NCBI GenBank assembly: GCA_951813525.2
Contig: CATOTJ020000003.1
Location: 124,001-188,000 of the forward strand
Length of the DNA: 64,000 nucleotides
Source: Thermohalobaculum sp951813525
Lineage (GTDB): Bacteria > Pseudomonadota > Alphaproteobacteria > Rhodobacterales > Rhodobacteraceae
Direction of reading: 5' to 3'
Shown here: one piece after another, positions 8,462 to 18,700 of the stretch
How the letters are laid out: every line of letters begins with the position of its first letter
Position numbering within the stretch: position 1 is the stretch's first letter
Program-made: the position numbers and the translations under genes
Notes under the pieces: generated by a model
The model's input: the letters and a program-made list of their open reading frames with translations, nothing else
Database searches by the model: none
Told to the model about the DNA's origin: nothing

Positions 8462-10951
8462 GTGGTACAACCTCACGGAACCACCGCGAAGTGGGCGGCG
8501 TTGCTATTGCTGGCAGCGGCAGCGCTGGGCGTTCCGGGTGCCGCACATGCCGAAGAACCCTACGAGCCACCCCGCCCAAGCCACAATATGTTCGGAATGA
8601 CGGGGCTGATCGACACGCCAACCGCGGATATGCAACCGGATGGCCAGATTTCGATCACCAGCGGTTTCTTCGACGATCAATTGCGCACAACGCTGAGTGC
8701 GCAGTTTCTGCCAGGTGTCGAAGCAGCCTTTCGATACTCGTTTCAGGGGCAGTTTTTTACCGACGGCAGCGACAACTTTGACCGAAGTTTCGACGTAAAA
8801 ATTCGTATCATATCAGAATCCGAGCGCTGGCCGGCACTAGCGATCGGCCTGCAGGATTTTCTCGGAACAGGCATCTATTCGGGCGAATACATTGTAGCGA
8901 CTAAGGGATTCGATGCAGGCGGTTTTGGGCATCTCAGATTTTCAGGTGGAATCGGTTGGGGACGCTTTGCATCAGGCGGCGGGGTACCGAACATCTTTCG
9001 TGGAATTGATGCTGGATTTCGGAATCGCGTAGGCTTCGGCGAGACCAGTGGTACAGTCAATTTCGGCCAGTTCTTCCGCGGCGACGAAATGGGCTTCTTT
9101 GGCGGGATCGAATGGCTGACGCCAATCGATGATCTGCGCCTGAAGGTCGAATATTCCGCCGACAATTATGCGCGAGAATCGCGCTTTGACGGTGACGGCC
9201 CTGACCTGCCGATCAATGTTGGGCTTGAATATCGACCCACCGCAGGGATCGAGATCGGCGCCTACTATATGTATGGCGATGCGATCGGTGTCCGCCTTTC
9301 CCTTTCGGGTAATCCGTTCCGGCCGCTGACGGATCTGGATGCGGAAACCGCGCCGCAACCGCTCTTGTCCCGGGCGCCGTTGTCGAACGGTGCGGTAATC
9401 GCCCGCTTAGGCGAAGTTCGCAACATTCAGGCGCGCGCGGGCGCGCAGGCGCAGTTAAACGATGCGCGACTGGGCGCGGTGACCGTGCACACCCGCCTTG
9501 GCAATGTTCGCTGGGCGGATGCCCTGCTGGCGCGCGATCCGAACCATTGTCCCGAAGATCTGGCGCGGGCCATCGACGGTGCGTACGGCACAATCGACCT
9601 TGTCACGTTCAAAGTTGCAGGGGGGACAGTCTATTGCACGGTCGCCCTGCGTCCGGCGGGCGAGCATGCGATCCGGATCACGTCCCGCAGCGCTTCTGAA
9701 TTCCCCGTTGATTGGTATGAAAACGAAGCGGTCCGGGCCGAAGTTGTCGAGGCCGTTGTCAAAGAACTGGATGCTGATGGCATAGGGCTTTACGGGATCG
9801 AAATCGGACCGCGTAAGGTCGCGATCTATATCGAGAACCGGAAATACTATGCGAATGCGCGGGCGATCGGGCGGACGGCGCGGGCGCTGACCAGAACAAA
9901 TCCAGCGTCGATCGAAAGGTTCGAGATCACACCGATCGAGGGATCGCTGGCGATCTCGACAATCATTCTCAAGCGCTCGCAGCTTGAGGAGCAGGTCAAC
10001 CGGCCAGATGCGGCCAGGCGGGCCTGGCTGACAGCGAAAGTTACCGAAGCAGGTCCTGTTCCCTGGGACCGCATTGAAGCGCCCGGTGCGATTGCCTACC
10101 CGCGGTTCAGGTGGTTCCTGTCCCCTGCAACTCCCTTTAACCTGTTCGACCCAGATCAGCCTGTTCGTTTTGATCTGTCGATTGTCGCAGGCGGGTCGGT
10201 CGAGTTCATGCCGGGCCTGTCGATAAACACGGCGATTTCGAAGCGCTTGTTCGGTCAACTTGATGATATTTCGCGCCAATCGAACTCGCAGGTGCCGAAC
10301 CGGGTCCGATCGGAAATTGCGCAGTACCTGCGCGATGGCGATCCGGCACTGGTACGTCTCTCGGCGGATTATGTGACCAAGATTGGGGATGATGGCTTTT
10401 ATGCCCGGGTCTCTGCCGGGTATTTGGAGCGCATGTTCGCCGGGATATCGACGGAGGTACTTTGGAAGCCTGTCGATCAGTCTTGGGGCCTCGGGCTGGA
10501 GCTGAACTATGTCAAACAGCGCGGGTTCGATACGCTTTTCGATTTTCAGGACTATTCGGTCATCACAGGACATGCCAGCGCTTACTGGAACACCGGGTAT
10601 TATGGACTTTATGCTCAGGTTGATGCCGGGCGATACCTTGCGGAAGATTGGGGTGCGACGTTCACGCTGAAACGAAAGTTCTCGAACGGATGGGAGTTTG
10701 GCGGGTTCTTCACGTTGACGGACATTCCGTTTTCGCAGTTCGGTGAGGGTAGTTTTGACAAGGGCCTGTTCCTAACAATCCCGTTCAACTGGATCGCACC
10801 GTTCGAGACACGTGGCCGGTATCCGTTGTTGATCCGGCCATTGACGCGCGACGGCGGGCAACGTCTGGACGTGTCCAACCGGCTTTGGGGGGTTGTTGAA
10901 AGCGCCGACGAACGCCATCTGCGCGATGGGTGGGAGGATTTCTGGGAATGA
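8462..10951 (+). CDS. YjbH-domain outer-membrane protein of exopolysaccharide secretion
   Basis: 829 residues from the GTG at 8462, five bases after a perfect AGGAGG; the first upstream ATG (8458) is out of frame. A Sec signal peptide ends at AAHA. The mature N-terminus NMFGMTGLIDTPTADMQPDG is the hallmark of the YjbH (DUF940) family, and the rest has beta-barrel-like aromatic, alternating sequence (GFYARVSAGYLERMFAG, WGLGLELNYVKQRGFD). In Escherichia coli yjbEFGH is an exopolysaccharide-related operon and YjbH is predicted to form an outer-membrane export channel. Its last codons overlap the lipoprotein gene that follows. Confidence 0.88.
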   Translation: MVQPHGTTAKWAALLLLAAAALGVPGAAHAEEPYEPPRPSHNMFGMTGLIDTPTADMQPDGQISITSGFFDDQLRTTLSAQFLPGVEAAFRYSFQGQFFTDGSDNFDRSFDVKIRIISESERWPALAIGLQDFLGTGIYSGEYIVATKGFDAGGFGHLRFSGGIGWGRFASGGGVPNIFRGIDAGFRNRVGFGETSGTVNFGQFFRGDEMGFFGGIEWLTPIDDLRLKVEYSADNYARESRFDGDGPDLPINVGLEYRPTAGIEIGAYYMYGDAIGVRLSLSGNPFRPLTDLDAETAPQPLLSRAPLSNGAVIARLGEVRNIQARAGAQAQLNDARLGAVTVHTRLGNVRWADALLARDPNHCPEDLARAIDGAYGTIDLVTFKVAGGTVYCTVALRPAGEHAIRITSRSASEFPVDWYENEAVRAEVVEAVVKELDADGIGLYGIEIGPRKVAIYIENRKYYANARAIGRTARALTRTNPASIERFEITPIEGSLAISTIILKRSQLEEQVNRPDAARRAWLTAKVTEAGPVPWDRIEAPGAIAYPRFRWFLSPATPFNLFDPDQPVRFDLSIVAGGSVEFMPGLSINTAISKRLFGQLDDISRQSNSQVPNRVRSEIAQYLRDGDPALVRLSADYVTKIGDDGFYARVSAGYLERMFAGISTEVLWKPVDQSWGLGLELNYVKQRGFDTLFDFQDYSVITGHASAYWNTGYYGLYAQVDAGRYLAEDWGATFTLKRKFSNGWEFGGFFTLTDIPFSQFGEGSFDKGLFLTIPFNWIAPFETRGRYPLLIRPLTRDGGQRLDVSNRLWGVVESADERHLRDGWEDFWE

Positions 10952-11652
10952 TTGGGCGCAGGCTATTCCGGACGATCCTGATCCTTGGCAGCGTCGCGGT
11001 AATAGCGAGTTGCGGCGGCCGGCAGTCGAATTTCATCGAACAAGTTTTGCGCAGCGGTCTTGGACCTGTGTTTGAGGGCGAACCGGAGCCGCAGACGCTG
11101 CCAACACGCGCACAGTTGGATGCGATTGGCCGGCCCATTCTCTCGATCCAGCGCGAGGATTCTCCCGCGACGGGATTTGTGATAGCGGTCAACGCAAATT
11201 CTGACGGGTATGTCATCTACCAAGATCAGGCCCGGAACAGTGTTGTTGTGCGCGGCGGGTTATTAACCGGCACGCAGGGGTTCGAATACGATCTTTCGGC
11301 GATCAAGGTGCAGGGGAACGATCCGGTCGTGCACCGCACCCCGATCGCCTCCTGGCCGAAAACGCTTGTCCGGAACTATCAGTTTTCACTGCAGCATGCT
11401 GCCGATTTCCAGATCTCTGTCAGCTGCGTTCTGCGGACCGTGGTGCGTGAGCAGGTCGAAATTTTCTCGAAATCCTACGACACGATGAGGGTCCAGGAAG
11501 ATTGCAACAACACGACACGGCGGTTCACCAATCTTTACTGGGTCGACGCAAACTCGGGATTTATCTGGAAATCCAAGCAGTGGATCGGGCCGAAGGTTTC
11601 GCCGGTCATCGTGCAGAATGTGACGCCGTATCGTCGCCCAGACGCCAGATAA
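10948..11652 (+). CDS. YjbF/GfcB-family lipoprotein
   Basis: 234 residues starting at ATG 10948, which overlaps the yjbH stop (ATGA). The N-terminus is a lipoprotein signal with lipobox IASC (LGSVAVIASCGG). The body has the YjbF pattern of a small outer-membrane lipoprotein (RPILSIQREDSPATGFV, GLLTGTQGFEYDLSA, NLYWVDANSGFIWKSKQWIG). In E. coli this protein is encoded next to YjbH and works in the same polysaccharide system. The adjacent overlap here supports one transcript. An alternative start at 10930 would only lengthen the signal. Confidence 0.82.
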   Translation: MIGRRLFRTILILGSVAVIASCGGRQSNFIEQVLRSGLGPVFEGEPEPQTLPTRAQLDAIGRPILSIQREDSPATGFVIAVNANSDGYVIYQDQARNSVVVRGGLLTGTQGFEYDLSAIKVQGNDPVVHRTPIASWPKTLVRNYQFSLQHAADFQISVSCVLRTVVREQVEIFSKSYDTMRVQEDCNNTTRRFTNLYWVDANSGFIWKSKQWIGPKVSPVIVQNVTPYRRPDAR

Positions 11653-11686
11653 TTCCGGCACGAAGCGGAGAGCATCGCAATCGCGA

Positions 11687-11718
11687 AACAGAAAACACCG
11701 CGGCTTTGCTGGCCGCGG
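11687..11718 (-). terminator. Intrinsic terminator of the YjbE-like gene
   Basis: Stem CCGCGGC (11698-11704) pairs with GCCGCGG (11712-11718). Read on the minus strand it is followed by a T-rich tract (TGTTTTCTGTTT), as expected for a rho-independent terminator 48 bases after the minus-strand stop. The stem also lies at the 3' end of the plus-strand lipoprotein gene, but no T-run follows in that direction. Confidence 0.65.
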
Positions 11719-11766
11719 CGTGAATTCTCGGTCTGAAATCTCGGCGAATTGCCGAGCGGAAAGACG

Positions 11767-12036
11767 TCAGGGAGTGGTTCCGGTTGTCCCAGTTGCACCG
11801 TCTCCACCGCCAGACCCAAGTCCGACGCCAAGTCCTGCACCGACAAGCAAAAGCGCTCCAACGCCAGCGGCGACCGTCCCATCCGGCACCGGCGGAAGGC
11901 CAGTCGGCAGCGGGTCTCCCGGCGGGACGCCGACAAACTGGTCGTTCCGGTTATTGTTTGGGCCGTCTTCCTGGGCGACAGCGGTCAGCGGCGAAAGCGC
12001 AAGGGCGGCGGCCGCAATTAAACTCACATATTTCAT
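11767..12036 (-). CDS. YjbE/GfcA-like small secreted protein
   Basis: 89 residues with a Sec signal peptide (ending AVAQ or AVA), a Pro-rich middle (GVPPGDPLPTGLPPVPDG) and a Gly-rich hydrophobic segment followed by a Gly/Thr tail (GSGGGDGATGTTGTTP). The same layout, a Val/Ala/Gly stretch then GGGDG and a Thr-rich end, is seen in E. coli YjbE, the first gene of yjbEFGH. Sequence identity is too low-complexity to be decisive, but position next to YjbF/YjbH supports it. A strong AAGGAGG lies 7 bases before the start. Confidence 0.6.
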   Translation of the reverse strand: MKYVSLIAAAALALSPLTAVAQEDGPNNNRNDQFVGVPPGDPLPTGLPPVPDGTVAAGVGALLLVGAGLGVGLGSGGGDGATGTTGTTP

Positions 12037-12078
12037 CTTTGCCTCCTTAGAAGCGGTACTGTTAAACGGGTCGATCGC

Positions 12079-12477
12079 TTAGAGATCGAGTCTTTCGATG
12101 TTGTTCTGCGCCACCGCGGCAACGGTAGATTCGCTGGAGACCTGCTGGCCATTGGCATTGACGACCTGAACGATCGGCGAGTCTTTGCCGTTTTCGATTG
12201 CCGCCAGATAGAAGGCAACAGCGGAATCCTCGTCACCCTGGATCGCTTTGAGAACGCCCATGTTCAAGTTGGCGTAGGGATCTGTTGGATCGTCCGCCAG
12301 GACCTTTTGAAACGATGCTTCAGCCTCAGGATAGTTTCCGGCCTTGAACGAGTCGATCCCCGAAGACAGGGCCGTTTCCCCGGCCGCGGCCTGTTGTTCA
12401 TTGCCAGTGCTCGCGGGTTCAGCGCAGGCGCCCAGCAGGGCCAGGCCGACTATCGAAGCAACCAAAGATTTACGCAT
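12079..12477 (-). CDS. TPR-repeat lipoprotein
   Basis: 132 residues from MRKSLVASIVG; GGGAG lies 8 bases upstream, whereas the longer frame start at 12519 lacks a site. The lipobox is LLGAC at about residues 14-18. One or two tetratricopeptide motifs follow (GIDSFKAGNYPEAEASFQKV, DPTDPYANLNMGVLKAIQGD). It is probably an envelope scaffold protein. Only 42 bases separate it from the YjbE-like gene downstream, so both are likely one transcript and may assist the exopolysaccharide system. Confidence 0.75.
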   Translation of the reverse strand: MRKSLVASIVGLALLGACAEPASTGNEQQAAAGETALSSGIDSFKAGNYPEAEASFQKVLADDPTDPYANLNMGVLKAIQGDEDSAVAFYLAAIENGKDSPIVQVVNANGQQVSSESTVAAVAQNNIERLDL

Positions 12478-12677
12478 AGTTTTCTCCCGTACCTCACATC
12501 CCAGTCGTTGCGGCTGCACACAGACCGGTACTAATCAGCGTCACTATGCACAAACGAGCGGCGGGAGGCAACAAATCACATCAATTTTGAACTGGATTAC
12601 ACCTATCGCGCGAGTACTCGCTGGGCGCCGTTGGGCCGACGGTGCGACGGGTGGCCCAGATCACCCCATAACCCGTC

Positions 12678-13448
12678 CTATTTTGGGGCAGAGCGCTGTT
12701 TCTGCACGCTTTTCCGAGTCCCCAACTGATCGGCCAGGACGCGGCCCTTGATCTCGGAGACGTCACCGCGCGCCAGATCTCCGAGTTGAAACGGCCCATA
12801 GCTGATTCGGATCAATCGATTGACCGGCAAACCAATCGCCTCCATCGCGCGGCGAATCTCGCGGTTGCGGCCCTCGCGCAGACCGATCGTCAGCCACGCA
12901 TTTGCGCCCTGTTGCCGGTCCAATTCGACCTGCATCGGGCGAAAGTTTTCACCGTCAATCGTGATGCCGCTGCGCAGCCGCTCGAGCGCGCCATTGTCGG
13001 GCGTTCCGTGCACACGGACCCGGTAACGCCGAAGCCAGCCGGTCGCCGGGAGTTCCAGACGGCGTTTGAGTGCGCCGTCATTGGTCAAAAGCAGCAATCC
13101 TTCGGAATTAAGATCAAGCCGGCCAACCGAAACGACCCGCGGCATCGTGGCTGGCAGTTTGTCGAAAACCGTCGGGCGGCCTTGTTCGTCGCGCTCGGAC
13201 GTGACCAGGCCGGTTGGCTTGTAATAGCGCCACATGCGCGACGCCTGCGGTGGTTCGACCGGGCGGCCATCAACCTCGATCCGGTCACGGTCCGTCACAT
13301 TGATCGCGGGAGTGTCCAATCGCTTGCCGTTCAGGCGAACACGCCCGGCCGTGATCATCCGCTCGGCTTCGCGCCGCGACGCGACGCCCGAGCGCGCCAG
13401 AAGCTTGGCGATGCGCTGTCCGGCTGGTGGATCGGTTTTGTCCGTCAT
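12678..13448 (-). CDS. rluB: RsuA/RluB-family rRNA pseudouridine synthase
   Basis: 256 residues. An N-terminal S4 RNA-binding domain (RIAKLLARSGVASRREAERM) precedes the catalytic domain with the active-site Asp in GRLDLNSEGLLLLTNDG; the KPTGLVTS and GRNREIRRAMEAIG motifs are typical of the family. RluB isomerises a uridine in 23S rRNA (position 2605 in E. coli); RsuA and RluE/F paralogues look similar, so the exact target is not proven. The start at 13448 (MTDKTDPP) fits the family length; the frame upstream overlaps tadA and is spurious. Divergent from tadA with a 54-base gap. Confidence 0.85.
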   Translation of the reverse strand: MTDKTDPPAGQRIAKLLARSGVASRREAERMITAGRVRLNGKRLDTPAINVTDRDRIEVDGRPVEPPQASRMWRYYKPTGLVTSERDEQGRPTVFDKLPATMPRVVSVGRLDLNSEGLLLLTNDGALKRRLELPATGWLRRYRVRVHGTPDNGALERLRSGITIDGENFRPMQVELDRQQGANAWLTIGLREGRNREIRRAMEAIGLPVNRLIRISYGPFQLGDLARGDVSEIKGRVLADQLGTRKSVQKQRSAPK

Positions 13449-13502
13449 CCGCGTCGCATACGGGCAAACGGGCTGGTCCGCCAGACCTTTCCGCCGTATG
13501 GA

Positions 13503-13958
13503 ATGGCGATGTTTGCAACGCAGATGCCATTGGCGCTGGATCAGGCCCGTGCGGCGGCGGACCGAGGCGAAACGCCCGTCGGCGCGGTTCTGACGGCGCC
13601 CGATGGCCGTGTTTTGGCGGCCGATGGCAACCGGGTGCGCGAATTGTCGGACCCCACCGCGCACGCTGAAATACTGGTTCTGCGCGCGGGCGCGAAAGCA
13701 TTGAGAACCGAACGGCTGATCGGCTGTGGTCTGACCGTGACTTTGGAGCCCTGCCCTATGTGCGCCGGTGCAATTTCGCACGCGCGGATCGAACGCCTTT
13801 GGTATGGCGCGCCGGACCCCAAGGGCGGCGGTATCGACCACGGCGCGCGGATTTTCGGACAGACGACCTGTCACCACCGCCCCGAAGTCTATTCCGGGAT
13901 CGCCGAAGCGGATTGCGCGGCCTTGTTACGAGACTTTTTTCAAGCGCGGCGCGACTGA
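13503..13958 (+). CDS. tadA: tRNA(adenine34) deaminase TadA
   Basis: 151 residues. Zinc-deaminase signatures are complete: HAE in DPTAHAEILVLR (His ligand and proton-shuttling Glu) and PCPMC in TLEPCPMCAGAI. TadA converts A34 to inosine in tRNA-Arg(ACG) and is normally essential. The pairing with a divergent RluB-type gene is common in alphaproteobacteria. The start is ATG 13503 (MAMFAT); ATG 13509 is an alternative, and neither has a strong ribosome site. Confidence 0.93.
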   Translation: MAMFATQMPLALDQARAAADRGETPVGAVLTAPDGRVLAADGNRVRELSDPTAHAEILVLRAGAKALRTERLIGCGLTVTLEPCPMCAGAISHARIERLWYGAPDPKGGGIDHGARIFGQTTCHHRPEVYSGIAEADCAALLRDFFQARRD

Positions 13959-14033
13959 TGCGGCCCGATTGATGCGGCAATGACGCAGTCAGCACCGATT
14001 GAGCAGGCGCCGGTCCGCCGTTAGGGTTCCGCC

Positions 14034-15227
14034 ATGAGCGGCACAGGCACATTGTCAGCGGATATCCTGATCGCAGGCGGCGGGATTGCCGGGCTGTCCG
14101 CCGCGGCGCGGCTGGCGGCAGATGGGCACAAGATCGTTGTTGTCGATCCGGCACCGGCGAGCACGCGCACAGCCGACCATCGCACAACGGCGCTGCTGCA
14201 ACCCGCCATTGCAACATTGAACCGGGCCGGGGTGTGGCCGGCGCTGGCCGCGACGGGAGCAGAGCTGCGGATCATGCGGATCGTCGACGCCGGCGGTGTC
14301 GAGCGAACCGTGCGAGAGACGGCCGATTTCGATGCAAGCCCGGCGGGCCATGATGGTTTTGGCTGGAACGTGCCGAACGCAGCGGCCCGTCAGGCGCTGC
14401 TGGAACACCTGTCGGGCCTTTCGACCGTCGATCTGCGTCAGGGGCAGGCCGTCACTGGTTATACCGGCCGTCTTGACCGCGCCTTTGTGCGGCTGTCGGG
14501 CGGGCAATCGGTGTCGACCCGCCTGGTCGTTGCGGCGGACGGGCGGGCGTCCTTTTTGCGCAAAGCCGCGGGTATCGCCGTGCGGCGGTGGGAGTATGGG
14601 CAGCACGCATTGGTTTTCTGCGTCGAACATGACCGCCCACATGACGGGGTATCGACCGAAATTCACCGAACCGGCGGCCCGCTAACGCTGGTGCCGATGC
14701 CTGATCGCGATGGCCGGGCGGCCTCCTCGGTTGTTTGGATGATGCCGTCGGCCCGCGCGATCGCGCGGGAGGCGCTGGATGACGCCGCATTGGGCGCCGA
14801 GATCACGCGCTGCACTATGGGTCTTTTCGGCGCGCTAAGGGTAAGCGGCCCGCGGGCGCGTTGGCCGATTGTGACGCAGTTTGCGCGGCGTTTGGCGGCG
14901 CAGCGTCTGATCCTGGTAGCCGAAGCTGCCCATGTGATGCCGCCGATCGGTGCCCAGGGCCTGAACACATCGCTGTTTGATATCGAACAGGTCGCCCAAT
15001 TGATCGCCGGACAACCTGATCCTGGCAACGCCGAATTGTTGCACCGGTATGAACGCAAAATGTTGCCGCGAACGCTGGCCCGGCTGGCGGGTGTCGACAT
15101 ACTGAACCGGGCGGCGTTAACCAAACTGCAACCCTTGCGGGACCTGCGCCGGGCTGGTTTGGCGGCAATTTCGCGCTTCCCGCCGCTGAAATCGCTGGCC
15201 GTGCGCGCCGGATTGGGTGGCCGCTAA
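14034..15227 (+). CDS. UbiH/COQ6-family FAD-dependent monooxygenase
   Basis: 397 residues. The N-terminal dinucleotide-binding motif is GGGIAGLS (about residues 14-21). The family marker DHRTTALL follows, and the second FAD motif appears as EAAHVMPPIGAQGLN near residue 305, in place of the usual GDAAH. These enzymes hydroxylate the aromatic ring in ubiquinone synthesis; alphaproteobacteria carry several with different ring positions, so UbiH, UbiF and UbiL cannot be separated here. It stands as a single gene 75 bases after tadA. Confidence 0.82.
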   Translation: MSGTGTLSADILIAGGGIAGLSAAARLAADGHKIVVVDPAPASTRTADHRTTALLQPAIATLNRAGVWPALAATGAELRIMRIVDAGGVERTVRETADFDASPAGHDGFGWNVPNAAARQALLEHLSGLSTVDLRQGQAVTGYTGRLDRAFVRLSGGQSVSTRLVVAADGRASFLRKAAGIAVRRWEYGQHALVFCVEHDRPHDGVSTEIHRTGGPLTLVPMPDRDGRAASSVVWMMPSARAIAREALDDAALGAEITRCTMGLFGALRVSGPRARWPIVTQFARRLAAQRLILVAEAAHVMPPIGAQGLNTSLFDIEQVAQLIAGQPDPGNAELLHRYERKMLPRTLARLAGVDILNRAALTKLQPLRDLRRAGLAAISRFPPLKSLAVRAGLGGR

Positions 15228-15424
15228 AACAGTCGGTTCTGCTGTTGGTTGTAACAAAATCGTCAAAAATCTTAGTTTTCCGTGTTGGGTATGATATTTT
15301 GTGGGCAGCAGGATTGAATTGATCCGGCTGGAGCAACCGAGGGGCAATTGGAATTGGATTGCCCAGGGGGCTGGAGAACCGGCCATCAACGTTTCAGATG
15401 TGTTAAATGTCGAAGGAGTTTTCG

Positions 15425-15700
15425 ATGACGAACGTGAATATGAAAAGCTATGTCGCTGCCGTGATGGTTGCCTGTCTTGCAATCTTTGGACTGACCGTAA
15501 GCGCATCAGCGCAGTCGACGCTTCCGGACGATCATATTTTTGCGAGCCCTGACAGCAGCGAAGGCCCGAGCGCGCCGGAAAGTCCCGAACCTGAAGGCGA
15601 ACCAGAAGGGGAACCGGAGGGCGAGCCCGAGGGTGAGCCGGAAGGCGAGCCGACCGACGGTCAAAACGGGCCGACCGATGGCCAGCAGGATGCGACCTGA
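15425..15700 (+). CDS. Small secreted acidic protein with GEPE repeats
   Basis: 91 residues from ATG 15425 (MTNVNMKSY), preceded by AAGGAG at 7 bases; an in-frame ATG at 15407 lacks a site. Signal peptide cleavage is expected after SASA. The mature part is short and very acidic, with tandem GEPE units (about residues 58-77) and ends DGQNGPTDGQQDAT. No enzymatic motif; low complexity prevents family assignment. Confidence 0.6.
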   Translation: MTNVNMKSYVAAVMVACLAIFGLTVSASAQSTLPDDHIFASPDSSEGPSAPESPEPEGEPEGEPEGEPEGEPEGEPTDGQNGPTDGQQDAT

Positions 15701-15756
15701 GCGGTTTGGATCAAGGAACCGGATTGGGGCAGCGCGGCGGAGCGATTGCCGCCTGA

Positions 15757-15785
15757 ACAAAAAGAGGGGCGGCCTGGGCGGCCCG
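15757..15785 (-). terminator. Possible intrinsic terminator of the large class II RNR
   Basis: On the minus strand, 12 bases after the nrdJ stop codon, a GC-rich imperfect hairpin (GGGCCGCCCAGGCCGCCCC) is followed by CTCTTTTTG. The stem is imperfect, with a GGCC/GGCC core, so confidence is modest. Confidence 0.45.
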
Positions 15786-15796
15786 TGTCGTTTCGA

Positions 15797-18700
15797 TTAA
15801 CTGCACCCGCTGGTCGCGCCGCAGGTGTCGCACTTCATGCAGGTGCCATTGCGAACCAGCGTGAAGTTGCCGCAATCGCCGCAGGCGTCACCTTCATAGC
15901 CCTTCATGCGGGCTTCGGTCCGGCGGTCCATGGCAACTGCGCCAGCGGCGGCAACAGCGGCTGTTGCCGGGATGGTAGTTGGTGCCGTTGCTGATCCGGA
16001 CGCAGCCCCGGTCGCCACCGGGCCAGACATCATCGCCGTATCCGGCCCTGTGCCTGCCGCTTGCCCGCCATTGACGACCAGCAATTCTTTGGGAAGGCGG
16101 CGGCGGCTGAAACCGGTCGACGCCATCTTCTTGAAGATCGCAATCGCGTCGTCGGCGGCCTCGCTCTCGGCCGCGGCAACATTGCGGACACCCTCGTCGG
16201 CGCCTTTGCCGATCTCGTCGAAACGATGGCCTTCGGGTTCGATATGGGCCAGGTCGCTGCGGTCGAGATAAGAGACAGCAAGCTCGCGGAAGATGTAGTC
16301 CAGAAGCGAGGTTGCGTTCTTGATGTTGTCATTGCCGGTCACGATGCCCGCAGGCTCGAACCTGGTGAATGTGAACGCCTCGACAAATTTTTCCAGCGGA
16401 ACGCCGTATTGCAGGCCCATCGACACGGCGATGGCGAAGTTGTTCATCATTGCCCGAAAAGCGGCGCCTTCCTTGTGCATGTCGATAAAGATCTCGCCAA
16501 GGCTGCCATCTTCGAACTCGCCAGTGTGCAGATAGACTTTGTGCCCGCCGACGATGGCCTTCTGGGTATAGCCCCGGCGGCGGTGCGGCAGCGCATCGCG
16601 CTTGCCGCGCACTTCTTTGTAGACGATTTTTTCGACCACCTTCTCGGCCACGATCTGCGCAGCTGCCGCCGGTGTCGCCTTTGCCAATTCGTCGTCGATA
16701 TCGTCGATCAGGCTGGAGGACAGCGGCTGGCTGAGTTTCGAGCCGTCGCGATAAAGCGCATTGGCTTTCAGGCCCAGGCGCCATGACCGGAGATAGGCCT
16801 CCTGACAAGCTTCGATGGTCGCGTCATTCGGCATGTTGATCGTCTTCGAGATCGCGCCCGAAATGAACGGTTGGGCCGCGGCCATCATGTCGATATGCGC
16901 GTTCACGCCCAGATAGCGTTTGCCGGTCTTGCCGCAGGGATTGGCGCAGTCAAAGACCGGCAGGTGCTGATCCTTCAGCCCCGGTGCGCCTTCCAGCGTC
17001 ATGGTTCCGCAGACATGGATATTCGCAGCTTCGATCTCTGCACCGGTAAATCCGACGGCCTTCAGAAGATCGAAGCCGGGGGTCGCCATCGCCTCGGCCG
17101 ACAGGCCGAGCGTTTCCGTGCAGAACGCTGCGCCCAGGGTCCACTGGTTGAAGACGAACCGGATATCGAAGGCCGACCCAAGCGCACCTTTCAATGCCTC
17201 GAACTCGTCCGGGCCAAAGCCCAGCAGTTTGAGTTTTTCGATCGTGACGCCGGGGGCTGAGTCAAGCGATCCCTTGCCGACCGCGTAGTTGATGATCGCC
17301 TGGATCTCGTCCTCGGCATAGCCCAGGTTTTCCAGTGCGCGCGGCACGCCGCGATTGATGATCTTGAAGTAGCCGCCACCGGCGAGCTTCTTGAATTTGA
17401 CCAGGGCGAAATCGGGCTCGATCCCGGTTGTGTCGCAATCCATGACCAGGCCGATTGTGCCGGTCGGTGCGATGACCGAAGACTGCGCGTTGCGGTATCC
17501 ATGCTTGTTGCCCAGATCGACGGCCAGATCCCAAGCCGCCCGGGCGCGTTCGATCAGGAAGCCGTCGGGGCAGTTGTCGGCGTCGAGCGCGACCGGCTTT
17601 GTTGCAATGTTTTCATAACCGTCCTGCGCCGACCAGGCCGCACGGCGGTGGTTGCGCATGACCCGAAGCATCTGGTCAGCGTTATCGGCATATCCCGGGA
17701 AGGTGCCCAACTCTGCCGCCATCTCGGCCGATGTTGCGTAGGAGACGCCTGTCAGAATTGCAGTCAGCGCGCCGCAGATCGCACGCCCTTCGACCGAGTC
17801 ATAGGAATGGCCGAGCGTCATCAGCAATCCGCCGATATTGGCATAGCCCAGACCCAGAGTGCGGTAGCGATAGCTGAGTTCGGCGATCTCCTTGGATGGG
17901 AACTGGGCCATCAGGACACTGATTTCCAGCGTCACCGTCCAGAGGCGCGTTGCATGTTCGTATCCGGCGACGTTGAACCCTTCCGCATCCAGGAACTGCA
18001 TCAGGTTCATCGACGCGAGGTTGCAGGCCGTATCATCAAGGAACATGTACTCGGAGCACGGGTTCGAGGCCCGGATCGGGCCCGAGTTCGGGCATGTGTG
18101 CCAGTCGTTGATGGTGTCGTGGTACTGCATGCCCGGATCGGCGCAGGCCCAGGCAGCGTGACCGATCTGTTCCCAGAGATCGCGCGCCTTGACGGTCTTG
18201 GCGACCGTGCCGTCCGTTCGGCGGATCAGCTCCCAATCGGCATCTTCTTCGACGGCCTTCAGGAAGGCATCCGTGACCCGGACCGAGTTGTTCGAGTTCT
18301 GTCCCGAAACCGTCAGATAGGCCTCAGAATCCCAATCGGTGTCGAAGACCGGGAATTCGATCTTGGCGAAGCCCTGTGCCGCGTATTGCAAGACCCGTTT
18401 GACATAGCTTTCCGGGATCGACGCCCGTCGCGCGTCTTTGATCGCCGCCTTCAGTTGCGGATTTTTGGCGGGATCGGCAGCATCTTCAGCCGTGCCGTCC
18501 CAGGCCCGGATCGCGTCCATCACATCGTTCAGCTTGGCCTCGTGCATCTTCGAGCCTGCAACGAGAGCCGCAACTTTCTGTTCTTCCCGGACCTTCCAGT
18601 TGATGAAGGTCTCGATATCCGGGTGGTCCATATCGCAGATCACCATCTTGGCGGCGCGGCGCGTTGTGCCCCCCGACTTGATGGCGCCGGCGGCACGATC

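Noticed and set aside
12786..13502. Upstream extension of the tadA reading frame
   Set aside because: It overlaps the rluB gene entirely on the other strand, and TadA homology begins at 13503.
15580..15660. CRISPR-like short direct repeats
   Set aside because: They are in-frame codon repeats coding GEPE without spacers, not a CRISPR array.
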